Below, piece after piece: positions 1-6,819 of a stretch of 24,543 bases of DNA. How positions within the stretch are numbered: position 1 is the first letter of the stretch; each line of letters opens with the position of its first letter. The notes below the pieces were generated by a model that was not told the DNA's origin, made no database searches, and saw nothing but the letters and a program-made list of their open reading frames with translations. A program made the translations under genes and the position numbers. Source of the DNA: CAZVKN01 sp964627035 (GTDB lineage: Bacteria > Electryoneota > AABM5-125-24 > Hatepunaeales > Hatepunaeaceae); assembly GCA_964627035.1 (NCBI GenBank), contig CAZVKN010000041.1, positions 1 through 24,543 of the forward strand, in the 5' to 3' direction.

Positions 1-2
1 GT

Positions 3-1385
3 TCCCTGTTGGCAAGTGGACATTGGGGTAACACAATCAAACTGTGGAGGGTGTCTGATGGGAGTTTAATCAGAACATTGAAGGGGCATTCGATTATAAT
101 CTCGTCAGTTTGCTTTAGTCCTGATGGTTCCTTGTTGGCAAGTGCAAGCGATGACGGTACAGTTAAGCTGTGGAGGGTGTTCGATGGGAGTCTGGAAAAA
201 ACTATTATGGTACATTTAGCGGTCTATTCCATTTGTTTTAGTCCCGATGGCTTCATCTTGGCAAGTGGTAGTAGCGATAAAATGGTCAAGTTTTGGCAAG
301 TTTCTAATGGTAGTCTAATCAGGACACTAAAGGGACATTCGCATAATATCTATTCCGTTTGCTTTAGTCCTGATGGTTCACTGGTTGCAAGCGGCAGTGA
401 TGATGAAACAGTTAAGCTGTGGAAGGTCTCAGATGGGAATCTAATAAAAACACTAAAGGGACATTCTAAGTCTGTCATGTCCCTTTGCTTTAGTCCTGAT
501 GGTATTGTTTTAGCAAGTGGGAGTTCTGATGAAACCATCAGAATATACTATTCTGTGTCCGAGATTCGGCAAATAAGCAGTAACCAATCATCTCTTTTCG
601 AAAAAGTGGAATCTATCAACATAATCAATGCCTACGAAGACTTTATTAGAAACTGTCCAAAGTATCCCTTCACTGGTAGCATAATTTCAAAGGCTATCAG
701 GAAAATCTACGCACTAACATCTGAAGCTGATGCAGTTGACGGCTATCGTTATTTTCTTCACCAGTACCCCAACTCACCAGAAGCTGAACAGGCAAGTAAT
801 CGTCTTTATGAAATTATGTATGCCATCGCTGAGGAAGAGAATAGTATTGCATCGTACAACGAATTTTTGAACAATTTCCCCAAAGCAGGGACGGTCCTAC
901 GCCAGAAATCGTTTGGAAATGCGCAACTCCTTGAAGTGGAACTTGTATCCGACGAGCTTGGTGATATCGATATTGAAGATAATAAGACCAAAGAACGTCT
1001 TGAACGTATTGCGCGTACACTTTACGTTGAAGCGATTCAAGCCAAAGAATCCGGTGATGACTATACTTTCATGCGTAAGTATAACACTGTTCTCTATAGC
1101 CCGTTCTTCAAAGGAACTCAAGCAGCGTTTGATCTGTTCCGTGATAAGGAATTGGCTCGTTTGATTAAAGGCTTACGTAATGAGATTTTAGAATTGCGTT
1201 ATGAAATGCGAGCACAAAATCGGGCAATATTAGCAAAATTGGGTGAGATACAGAGTACTGAGAGTGCAAACTCAGAATATCTAAGTCGTATTCAAGAAAT
1301 TACCAAAGCTCAAGCCGATGACTGGGCAGAGTACGTTACAAATGGATCAAAGCCAACTTCGTTTTGGAGTCCCAAAATTTATTAA
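3..1385 (+). CDS. WD40-repeat protein with helical C-terminal half (5' end outside window)
   Basis: The reading frame is open to the left edge, so the start lies upstream; the TTG at 9 is inside a WD40 repeat and is not the start. About four and a half WD40 repeats fill the first 190 residues, each with the pattern CFSPDGSLLASGS followed by D-x-TVKLW and DGSLI-TLKGHS. The repeats recur every 123-126 bp and stay similar at the DNA level, which suggests recent duplication. WD40 blades fold into beta-propellers that act as protein-binding platforms. After the propeller, residues about 215-290 show two TPR-like helical hairpins (YRYFLHQYPNSPEAEQ, YNEFLNNFPKA), and residues about 390-440 are charged and probably coiled coil. 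No enzymatic domain is visible. A small lipoprotein gene starts 12 bp downstream and may be co-transcribed. The role is unknown. Confidence 0.85.
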   Translation, partial: SLLASGHWGNTIKLWRVSDGSLIRTLKGHSIIISSVCFSPDGSLLASASDDGTVKLWRVFDGSLEKTIMVHLAVYSICFSPDGFILASGSSDKMVKFWQVSNGSLIRTLKGHSHNIYSVCFSPDGSLVASGSDDETVKLWKVSDGNLIKTLKGHSKSVMSLCFSPDGIVLASGSSDETIRIYYSVSEIRQISSNQSSLFEKVESINIINAYEDFIRNCPKYPFTGSIISKAIRKIYALTSEADAVDGYRYFLHQYPNSPEAEQASNRLYEIMYAIAEEENSIASYNEFLNNFPKAGTVLRQKSFGNAQLLEVELVSDELGDIDIEDNKTKERLERIARTLYVEAIQAKESGDDYTFMRKYNTVLYSPFFKGTQAAFDLFRDKELARLIKGLRNEILELRYEMRAQNRAILAKLGEIQSTESANSEYLSRIQEITKAQADDWAEYVTNGSKPTSFWSPKIY

Positions 1386-1397
1386 ATAGGAATAAAT

Positions 1398-1736
1398 ATG
1401 AAATTGTTAATTCTATATGTTTTTTCGATGTTGTTATTAATGGGATGTGGTGGTAAAGATACAGTTACAGATTATGCTGCTTATGAGTCACTGAAGACCC
1501 AAATAGAAAAGTTAAAGTCTGATTTCAGTTCAGGCGCAATGGGTGAGGCAAGCTACGCAAAAAAGCTAATTAAATCGGCAAAAACCATTAGTCGTAGTAA
1601 AACAATACCACCCATGACCCGCTATTCGCAATCCATGAAGCTATACCGAGAAGCTCTTAAATTTGATGCGGATAATAAAACCGTCAAAGATGAACTTAAA
1701 CGGTTAAAAGAAATTTATAGTGTCGCACAGAAATGA
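1398..1736 (+). CDS. Small lipoprotein, function unknown
   Basis: This 112-residue protein begins with a type II signal peptide: MK, a hydrophobic stretch (LLILYVFSMLLLM) and a lipobox ending LMGC, with the lipidated Cys at residue 17. The mature part is charged and helical, with a Lys/Glu-rich segment ending in DELKRLKEIYSVAQK that could form a coiled coil or a single TPR-like hairpin. It is expected to be anchored in the inner or outer membrane. AGGA lies 7 nt before the ATG. It follows the WD40 gene by 12 bp, so the two may act together at the envelope. I do not recognise a named family. Confidence 0.75.
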   Translation: MKLLILYVFSMLLLMGCGGKDTVTDYAAYESLKTQIEKLKSDFSSGAMGEASYAKKLIKSAKTISRSKTIPPMTRYSQSMKLYREALKFDADNKTVKDELKRLKEIYSVAQK

Positions 1737-2433
1737 GCTTATTACTCCCATCTGTCTTCCCCCGACATTGAACTATGATGCTCTAATTCGGACAGGATTC
1801 CTTGCAATCTCACCCTACAATTCTTACTTTATCTAAGTTATACCATCGACTCGATTTGGATGTAAAATTTTCCCGTTCAGTCACACTTCGTCACAACTTC
1901 GTCACACGTGTAAACACAACACCACAAAGGGATTCAGGCTGTTTTGTGACGAAGTGACGAAAAAATATAGCCCACGCCACACTGAATGTAACTCCCCCTT
2001 TGCCCCCCCTCTATGCTGTAGGGTGGAAAGATTGGACTCACGATTGCGCAGGGACGCACAGAGAATAGATTTACGAATAAGTCAAAGATCTCAAGTATAT
2101 TCGTATTTCCTTGCAAAAAAGCCCCATCTATCCTTAACTTAATGCTAATGAAACCTCGACTCAGCCACGATGTGATTCTGTTCTTTCAGACTGTATTTTT
2201 AGGCAAGTCGAGAAAATCTGATCCAGTTAGCAATCTCTATATAAATAGTCACGATCCCGGATAGTATTAAGTTGATTTTCAGATCCTTAGACCATACGAT
2301 GTGCAAATATACCACCACATGGGATGAGTCCGCACCACAATTCCCATGACCCCGCTGAGGCTTCTATCCGGTAGGTGAGCTCCAGTTGTTTGATAGGCGA
2401 ACTGTATTCTGTTTTCTCACTTAGGTAGCCGTA
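1737..2433. other. Long non-coding stretch between the WD40/lipoprotein pair and hyuA
   Basis: About 700 bp contain no credible gene; the short open frames here lack a start context and family-like sequence. The stretch holds the TTCGTCACA inverted repeat (separate entry), a C-rich patch near 1990-2015 and an AT-rich patch near 2240 (TATATAAATAG). Promoters for the downstream operon presumably lie here, but I could not assign -35 and -10 boxes with confidence. No cobalamin-riboswitch core (GCCACTG-type box) was recognised. Confidence 0.5.
1879..1962. repeat. Inverted repeat built from TTCGTCACA units
   Basis: The left block carries two TTCGTCACA units (plus a partial one, TCACA) with an ACGTG tail. 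The right block, about 35 nt later, reads TGTGACGAAGTGACGAA, the reverse complement of the left block apart from a 2-nt bulge. It can fold as a hairpin or serve as an iteron-like protein binding array. No replication or recombination gene lies nearby, so its function is open. Confidence 0.6.
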
Positions 2434-4551
2434 ATGAAACACAAACTTGGCATTGATGTCGGCGGTACTTTCACCGACTTTATCCTCATCTCCGACTCAG
2501 GTCATACAACCGTCCATAAAACCCTCTCCACACCCGAAGACCCGTCAATCGGCGTGATATCAGGCATCCATGACCTCGCAGATTCCTGCTTTCGCAGGAA
2601 TGACAAGTCTGTTAGTGCAATAGATCAACTAATCAACAGCATCGAGACTATCGTCCATGGAACTACCGTTGCGACCAATGCGCTGCTGACGCTCGGTGGG
2701 GCAAAGACTGCGCTGATCACTACCAAAGGTGTGCGTGATGCGCTGGAGATGCGACGTGGAATCCGTGAAGAGCAGTATAACAATCACTATCGCAATGTGA
2801 CTCCGCTGATCCCACGCTGGCTGAGGCTGACAGTTGATGAGCGGATAGACTCGCAAGGTGAGGTGCTGACTCCGATGGATGAGGCTGAATTGATGCCGCT
2901 GATAGAATTCCTGAAGAGGGAGGAAGTAGAATCTGTTGCGATCTGCTATATGAATGCGTTTAAGAACAGCTCACATGAGGATCAGACTGCGAAACTGTTG
3001 CGCAAACATCTGCCTGACTGCTTCATCACCGCTTCGACCGAGGTCTTACCTTCGATTCGATTTTATGAACGAGTCAGCACAACTGCCGTCAATGCATACA
3101 TCGGTCCGGTAGTGTCGAATTATCTGGGACGACTGACCGACAAGCTTGACGACATCAATTTCAAAGGAACGCTGCTGATCATGCAGTCTAACGGTGGAGT
3201 GGTCACGCCGGATGTGGTGCAGACATCGCCTGCCGTGACTGTGTTGTCAGGACCTGCTGCTGCTCCGACTGCTGGAGTGTTCTACTCAAACCTGCTGGGA
3301 TACACGGACTGCATCACCATTGACATGGGGGGAACGAGCTTTGATGCCAGCCTCGTCATTGACAACCAGTGCGTTACCAGCTCGGACGGTCAGATTAATC
3401 GATACAAGATTGCACTGCCGTCGCTGGATATTGCGACTATCGGAGCGGGAGGAGGGAGTATCGGGTGGATTGACAGTGGTGGATTGCTGCAGATGGGTCC
3501 GCAGAGTGCTGGTGCGAATCCTGGACCGATATGCTACGACCGAGGTGGCGAGCAACCGACATGCACCGATGCGAATTTGATGCTGGGATACCTGAATCCT
3601 GACTACTTTGCCGGGGGAAAGATACCGCTGAACAAATCCAAGAGTGATCAGATAATCAGTGATGGAGTAGCTTCCACTCTCGGTCTGTCACCGCTTGATT
3701 CGGTCGTCGGGATGTACCGGATCATCAACAGCAATATGGCGCAGGGTGTCCGTCAGGTGTCAATTGAAAAAGGATATGATCCACGCGAGTTTCTGATCAT
3801 CGTTGCCGGAGGTGCGGGGGCGATACATGCAGGGGAGATTTGTAAGGAGCTTGAGATTCCGCTGTTTATTGTGCCGAATGTAGCGTCAATATTCTGCGCT
3901 GCCGGGATGCTACTTGGTGACCTGAAACATGACTATATCCGTTCGTATATCACGGGGTTATCGGATATTGATAAGGACTATTTCCTCGACCTGTACGATC
4001 AGATGAAACTGGTCGGAGTTAAGACATTGATCCATGAGGGAGTCAGTGAGGATAAAACCGAACTGTATCCTATCCTCGATCTCCGCTATGTCGGTCAGTA
4101 TCACGAAGTGCAGCTCGCGGCAGGCTGTGAGGATGTCACTGGCTTTAACCTCGATAGGATCGCTGAGCAGTTCCACAAAGAGCACAACCGTCTGTTCGGG
4201 TATTCGCTGGAAGATGATGGGACAGAGATTGAACTAATCAATGTCCGCTTGCGGGTGCTTGGTACGATGGAGAAACCGAAATTCCTGAGCGGTACGACCA
4301 AATCTAAGCCATTAGAGTCTGCATTGAAGGAGCGACGGCAGGTATATATTCCTGAGTCAAACGCAATGGCGGAAGTGCCGGTATATGACGGTGATCTGCC
4401 GATGAGCGGTAACACAATCGTCGGTCCAGCTATGATTGAAAAGGTGAATACTTCCATCTTTATCGGTGAGAGCTATAGCTGTCTGGTGGATGAGTATGAG
4501 TCTTACATTGTTTATAGTAAGGAAGTGTATCCGGAAGGATTTAAGAAATGA
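2434..4551 (+). CDS. hyuA: Hydantoinase/acetone carboxylase family subunit A (HyuA-like)
   Basis: This 705-residue protein belongs to the hydantoinase A / 5-oxoprolinase / acetone carboxylase beta family, which uses ATP to activate a substrate for ring opening or carboxylation. The sequence shows the N-terminal nucleotide-binding motif IDVGGTFTDF at residues 6-15, IVHGTTVATNALL near 70, and the second half of the ASKHA-type fold around 270-310 with SGPAAAPTAGV and IDMGGTSFDASLV. The partner subunit B is encoded 2.3 kb downstream (6820-8496); in relatives the two genes are adjacent, so accessory genes have moved in between. Residues about 50-60 (DSCFRRNDKS) come from a palindromic repeat inserted in frame. 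AGGTAG stands 6 nt before the ATG. The operon contains CoA enzymes, so a carboxylase role is as plausible as a hydantoinase role; the substrate is not readable from sequence. Confidence 0.9.
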   Translation: MKHKLGIDVGGTFTDFILISDSGHTTVHKTLSTPEDPSIGVISGIHDLADSCFRRNDKSVSAIDQLINSIETIVHGTTVATNALLTLGGAKTALITTKGVRDALEMRRGIREEQYNNHYRNVTPLIPRWLRLTVDERIDSQGEVLTPMDEAELMPLIEFLKREEVESVAICYMNAFKNSSHEDQTAKLLRKHLPDCFITASTEVLPSIRFYERVSTTAVNAYIGPVVSNYLGRLTDKLDDINFKGTLLIMQSNGGVVTPDVVQTSPAVTVLSGPAAAPTAGVFYSNLLGYTDCITIDMGGTSFDASLVIDNQCVTSSDGQINRYKIALPSLDIATIGAGGGSIGWIDSGGLLQMGPQSAGANPGPICYDRGGEQPTCTDANLMLGYLNPDYFAGGKIPLNKSKSDQIISDGVASTLGLSPLDSVVGMYRIINSNMAQGVRQVSIEKGYDPREFLIIVAGGAGAIHAGEICKELEIPLFIVPNVASIFCAAGMLLGDLKHDYIRSYITGLSDIDKDYFLDLYDQMKLVGVKTLIHEGVSEDKTELYPILDLRYVGQYHEVQLAAGCEDVTGFNLDRIAEQFHKEHNRLFGYSLEDDGTEIELINVRLRVLGTMEKPKFLSGTTKSKPLESALKERRQVYIPESNAMAEVPVYDGDLPMSGNTIVGPAMIEKVNTSIFIGESYSCLVDEYESYIVYSKEVYPEGFKK
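2581..2604. repeat. REP-like palindrome inserted in frame inside hyuA
   Basis: The stem ATTCCTGC / GCAGGAAT closes a TTTC loop and is followed by GACA. It is a member of the family also found at 19777 and 21468, where the stem is ATTCCCGC / GCGGGAAT. The C-to-T and G-to-A changes fall on paired positions, so the hairpin is kept. It adds about eight codons (DSCFRRND) to HyuA without breaking the frame. Confidence 0.8.
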
Positions 4552-4575
4552 GGAGAAAAAATAAAGAGGCAGCTT

Positions 4576-5223
4576 ATGAAGCGTTATGACAGAATGCACG
4601 CAATCCAAACACGGTTACGGCACATATTCCGAAAGAAGCGTATGCGTCTCTTCACCGAACTATTTAAAATCTCTAATGATACGACCATTTTGGACATCGG
4701 TGGAACTTCATTTAATTGGCAATATATTTCAACCGATCCTCAATTGACCATTATCAATCTCGGTTTTGAGACTCATCGGGTGGACAACATCAAATACGAA
4801 GCCGGAGACGGCACAAATCTGAAATATGCTGATAAACAGTTTGATCTTGTCTATTCCAATTCGGTAATTGAGCATCTGTTCACGCTTCGGAATCAAAAAC
4901 GGTTTGCAACAGAAGTGCAGCGTACCGGGAAGTCATATTTCATTCAAACGCCGGCTAAGGAGTTCTTTATTGAACCGCATATTATAGCACCGTTTATTCA
5001 TTGGTTACCTGATGGTTTATACCGACGACTAATTCGATATTGTTCAGTAAGAGGTTTGGTTACGCGCCAAACTAAGGAATCTATTGATAATTTTGTAGAT
5101 GAGGTAAGGTTGCTGACTTTTTCTGAATTCAAACGACTTTTCCATGATGCTGATATTTTTGTTGAGCGATTCATGGGGATGCCAAAATCGTATATTGCGT
5201 ATCGGACGAGTGATTGTTGTTGA
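4576..5223 (+). CDS. Class I SAM-dependent methyltransferase (type 11-like)
   Basis: This 215-residue protein has the Rossmann methyltransferase motifs in order: ILDIGGTSFNW (motif I, residues about 36-46), an acidic end of strand 2 near NLGFE, GDGTNL before strand 4, and FDLVYSNSVIEHL (about residues 94-106). These bind S-adenosylmethionine. The acceptor cannot be told; relatives with this layout modify small molecules, lipids or glycans. It starts 24 bp after hyuA with GGCAG upstream of the ATG. Its stop codon overlaps a second, diverged copy of the hyuA 3' end, so the gene appears to have been inserted at the hyuA terminus. Codon use looks more AT-rich than in hyuA. It is probably unrelated to the metabolic pathway. 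Confidence 0.8.
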   Translation: MKRYDRMHAIQTRLRHIFRKKRMRLFTELFKISNDTTILDIGGTSFNWQYISTDPQLTIINLGFETHRVDNIKYEAGDGTNLKYADKQFDLVYSNSVIEHLFTLRNQKRFATEVQRTGKSYFIQTPAKEFFIEPHIIAPFIHWLPDGLYRRLIRYCSVRGLVTRQTKESIDNFVDEVRLLTFSEFKRLFHDADIFVERFMGMPKSYIAYRTSDCC

Positions 5224-5284
5224 TGAGTTTGGGTCGTTTGTGGTTTATCGTAAGGATGTGTATCCGGAGGGGTTTCGGAAATGA
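5210..5284 (+). pseudogene. Remnant of a second hyuA 3' end
   Basis: In the frame ending at the TGA at 5282-5284, the last 20 codons read DEFGSFVVYRK then DVYPEGFRK and stop. The true hyuA end reads DEYESYIVYSK then EVYPEGFKK and stop. By hand count 13 of 63 bases differ (about 79% identity), and most changes are conservative or synonymous. There is no start codon and no upstream HyuA domain, so it is a relic. It overlaps the stop of the methyltransferase gene by two bases. Confidence 0.85.
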
Positions 5285-5300
5285 ATAATAACAGGAAACC

Positions 5301-5326
5301 GCCGTCAACCCTCCGCGGTTGACGGC
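5301..5326 (+). repeat. REP palindrome upstream of RAYT
   Basis: Stem GCCGTCAACC / GGTTGACGGC with a CTCCGC loop. The same palindrome occurs twice after the transposase gene (5814 and 5856). RAYT genes are typically flanked by the REP sequences they recognise. Confidence 0.85.
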
Positions 5327-5339
5327 ACAGCCAATTTAT

Positions 5340-5813
5340 ATGGGTTTACGACATAGAACTCTGATCACCGAACCATCAATGTTTTTTGTCACATTCACTA
5401 CGATTGGGCATGTTCCCATCTTTAATGATGCGGACAAACTGATTATAGCAACAGAGTGTCTGCTTAATGTGTGCGAATTTAAGAAGGTTAAGTTGTTTGC
5501 TTATGTTGTTATGTCCACTCACATTCATCTATTAGTGTTTTGTGAAAATGGTGGATCAGAATTATCGAAGTTAGTGACATCAATCAAGGGTCTTATCCGT
5601 AAAGAATTAGTTGGTGACAAACGACTCTGGGAATATCGCTTTGATGATAAAGTTATACGATCTGATAGAATGATGCGCAATGCTATTGAGTACATCCACA
5701 ATAATCCAGTAAAGGCAGAATTGGTTGAGTTGACGATTGAATATCAATTTTCAAGCGCACGCATTTGGGAAGGACAATATACCGATTCTCGTGTGTGTAC
5801 TGACCTGTTGTGA
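5340..5813 (+). CDS. REP-associated tyrosine transposase (RAYT, Y1/HUH family)
   Basis: The protein has about 157 residues from the ATG at 5340. It has the HUH metal-binding motif THIHLLVF in the context YVVMSTHIHLLV, the conserved W-x-Y-x-F-D-D-K-V-I-R segment of this family, and the distal YIHNNPVKAELV block carrying a candidate catalytic Tyr. RAYTs nick single-stranded DNA at REP hairpins and are thought to spread or maintain REP elements. An in-frame TTG at 5319 lies inside the REP and would add seven residues; I prefer the ATG. The stop codon abuts the second REP. All motifs are intact, so it may be active. It sits among the accessory genes that separate hyuA from hyuB. Confidence 0.88.
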   Translation: MGLRHRTLITEPSMFFVTFTTIGHVPIFNDADKLIIATECLLNVCEFKKVKLFAYVVMSTHIHLLVFCENGGSELSKLVTSIKGLIRKELVGDKRLWEYRFDDKVIRSDRMMRNAIEYIHNNPVKAELVELTIEYQFSSARIWEGQYTDSRVCTDLL

Positions 5814-5837
5814 CTGTCAACCGCGGAGGGTTGACAG
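5814..5837 (-). repeat. REP palindrome downstream of RAYT, inverted copy
   Basis: Stem CTGTCAACC / GGTTGACAG. The loop is the reverse complement of that at 5301, so this copy points the other way. It begins directly after the RAYT stop codon. Confidence 0.8.
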
Positions 5838-5855
5838 CGGTTAAATTGTAATGAA

Positions 5856-5880
5856 GCCGTCAACCCTCCGTGGTTGACGG
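5856..5880 (+). repeat. REP palindrome downstream of RAYT, direct copy
   Basis: Stem CCGTCAACC / GGTTGACGG with loop CTCCGT, in the same orientation as the copy at 5301. With the inverted copy at 5814 it makes a head-to-tail REP pair like the BIMEs of enterobacteria. Confidence 0.8.
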
Positions 5881-5954
5881 TTATTAAACAACTTGAGTAG
5901 TATGAGAAGAATAATCTGTTTATCGTTTGTTGTCACTCTTTTTGGAGTATATAT

Positions 5955-6815
5955 ATGAAAACATGCGCTTTATGTAAGAAAAATAATGAATTGAAGGATA
6001 GTCACCTAATTCCCAAATTCGTCTCCAATTGGATAAAATCAACCTCTGCAACAGGAAAATTGCGCCCAGCAATCGCACCTAATCATAGGGTTCAAGATAC
6101 AATTAAAGTCAAGTTGCTTTGCAACGATTGTGAATGTTTATTTAGCAAGTTTGAGACATATTTTGCGGATAGTGTATTCTATCCGGTAATAGATTCAGAT
6201 TCTTATGTTATAAATTACAATAAATCCTTACTGAAATTTGCCGTTTCATTATCATGGCGGATATTAGTATATCACCTATTAAACCACAAGACCAACATTA
6301 AACATATCAAAGAACTAAAAGAAGCTGAAAAGAATTGGAGAGAGTATCTTCTATCCAATGTCATGAAGAATGATTACGAACATCACATGCTTATGCTTAG
6401 ATATATCTGGAACGCTCCTAAAATATCAGGTACTGATGTTGACATAAATTGGTACTACTACAGAACAGTGGATGGAACTATTATTCAAAACAATGAAGAA
6501 TCAATTGTGTTTGTAAAATTGCCTGGATTCGCATTCTTTTCAAGTGTGATTCCAAAGAATTTCAAGCATGGGAATAATACAATCATTAATAACATTGGGG
6601 CTCTGAATGCTAAGAAGCAATCATTGTCGGAGACTGTTAGGAAGTATTTGATACAAAGATCAATTGAAGCTCTGGCGCCTATATCAAATATTAGCAAAAA
6701 ACAACTAAATAAAATTGATGTTGACTGCTATAATAATCTTGAGAAGGTAGGGAATTCATATGGTTTTCAATTGTTTTTAAGACGAGAATTATCAAATAGC
6801 AAAGAGACGGAATAA
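5955..6815 (+). CDS. Hypothetical protein with HNH-like zinc-binding N-terminus
   Basis: This 286-residue protein begins CALCKKNNELKDSHLIPKF and, about 35 residues on, has LLCNDCECLFSKFE. The two CxxC pairs and the central SHxIPKF resemble the zinc-bound beta-beta-alpha core of HNH-type proteins, though I cannot point to all catalytic residues. The remaining 200 residues are helical and unrecognised. GGAG lies 8 nt before the ATG. The gene is visibly AT-rich compared with the flanking hyuA and hyuB, and it ends 4 bp before hyuB, so hyuB may depend on its translation. This suggests an acquired gene, possibly a nuclease or defence component. The function is uncertain. Confidence 0.6.
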   Translation: MKTCALCKKNNELKDSHLIPKFVSNWIKSTSATGKLRPAIAPNHRVQDTIKVKLLCNDCECLFSKFETYFADSVFYPVIDSDSYVINYNKSLLKFAVSLSWRILVYHLLNHKTNIKHIKELKEAEKNWREYLLSNVMKNDYEHHMLMLRYIWNAPKISGTDVDINWYYYRTVDGTIIQNNEESIVFVKLPGFAFFSSVIPKNFKHGNNTIINNIGALNAKKQSLSETVRKYLIQRSIEALAPISNISKKQLNKIDVDCYNNLEKVGNSYGFQLFLRRELSNSKETE

Positions 6816-6819
6816 AACC

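Noticed and set aside
2270..2433. Cobalamin riboswitch before the operon that contains a B12 enzyme
   Set aside because: The conserved B12-box and core segments could not be recognised, and the mutase genes lie more than 10 kb downstream.
5319..5342. TTG at 5319 as start of the transposase
   Set aside because: It lies inside the REP palindrome and would add seven residues unlike the family; the ATG at 5340 gives a normal N-terminus.
5902..5958. An 18-codon hydrophobic ORF (MRRIICLSFVVTLFGVYI) overlapping the HNH-like gene start
   Set aside because: It looks like a signal-peptide start but has no body. It could be a leader or a relic, but nothing else supports it.
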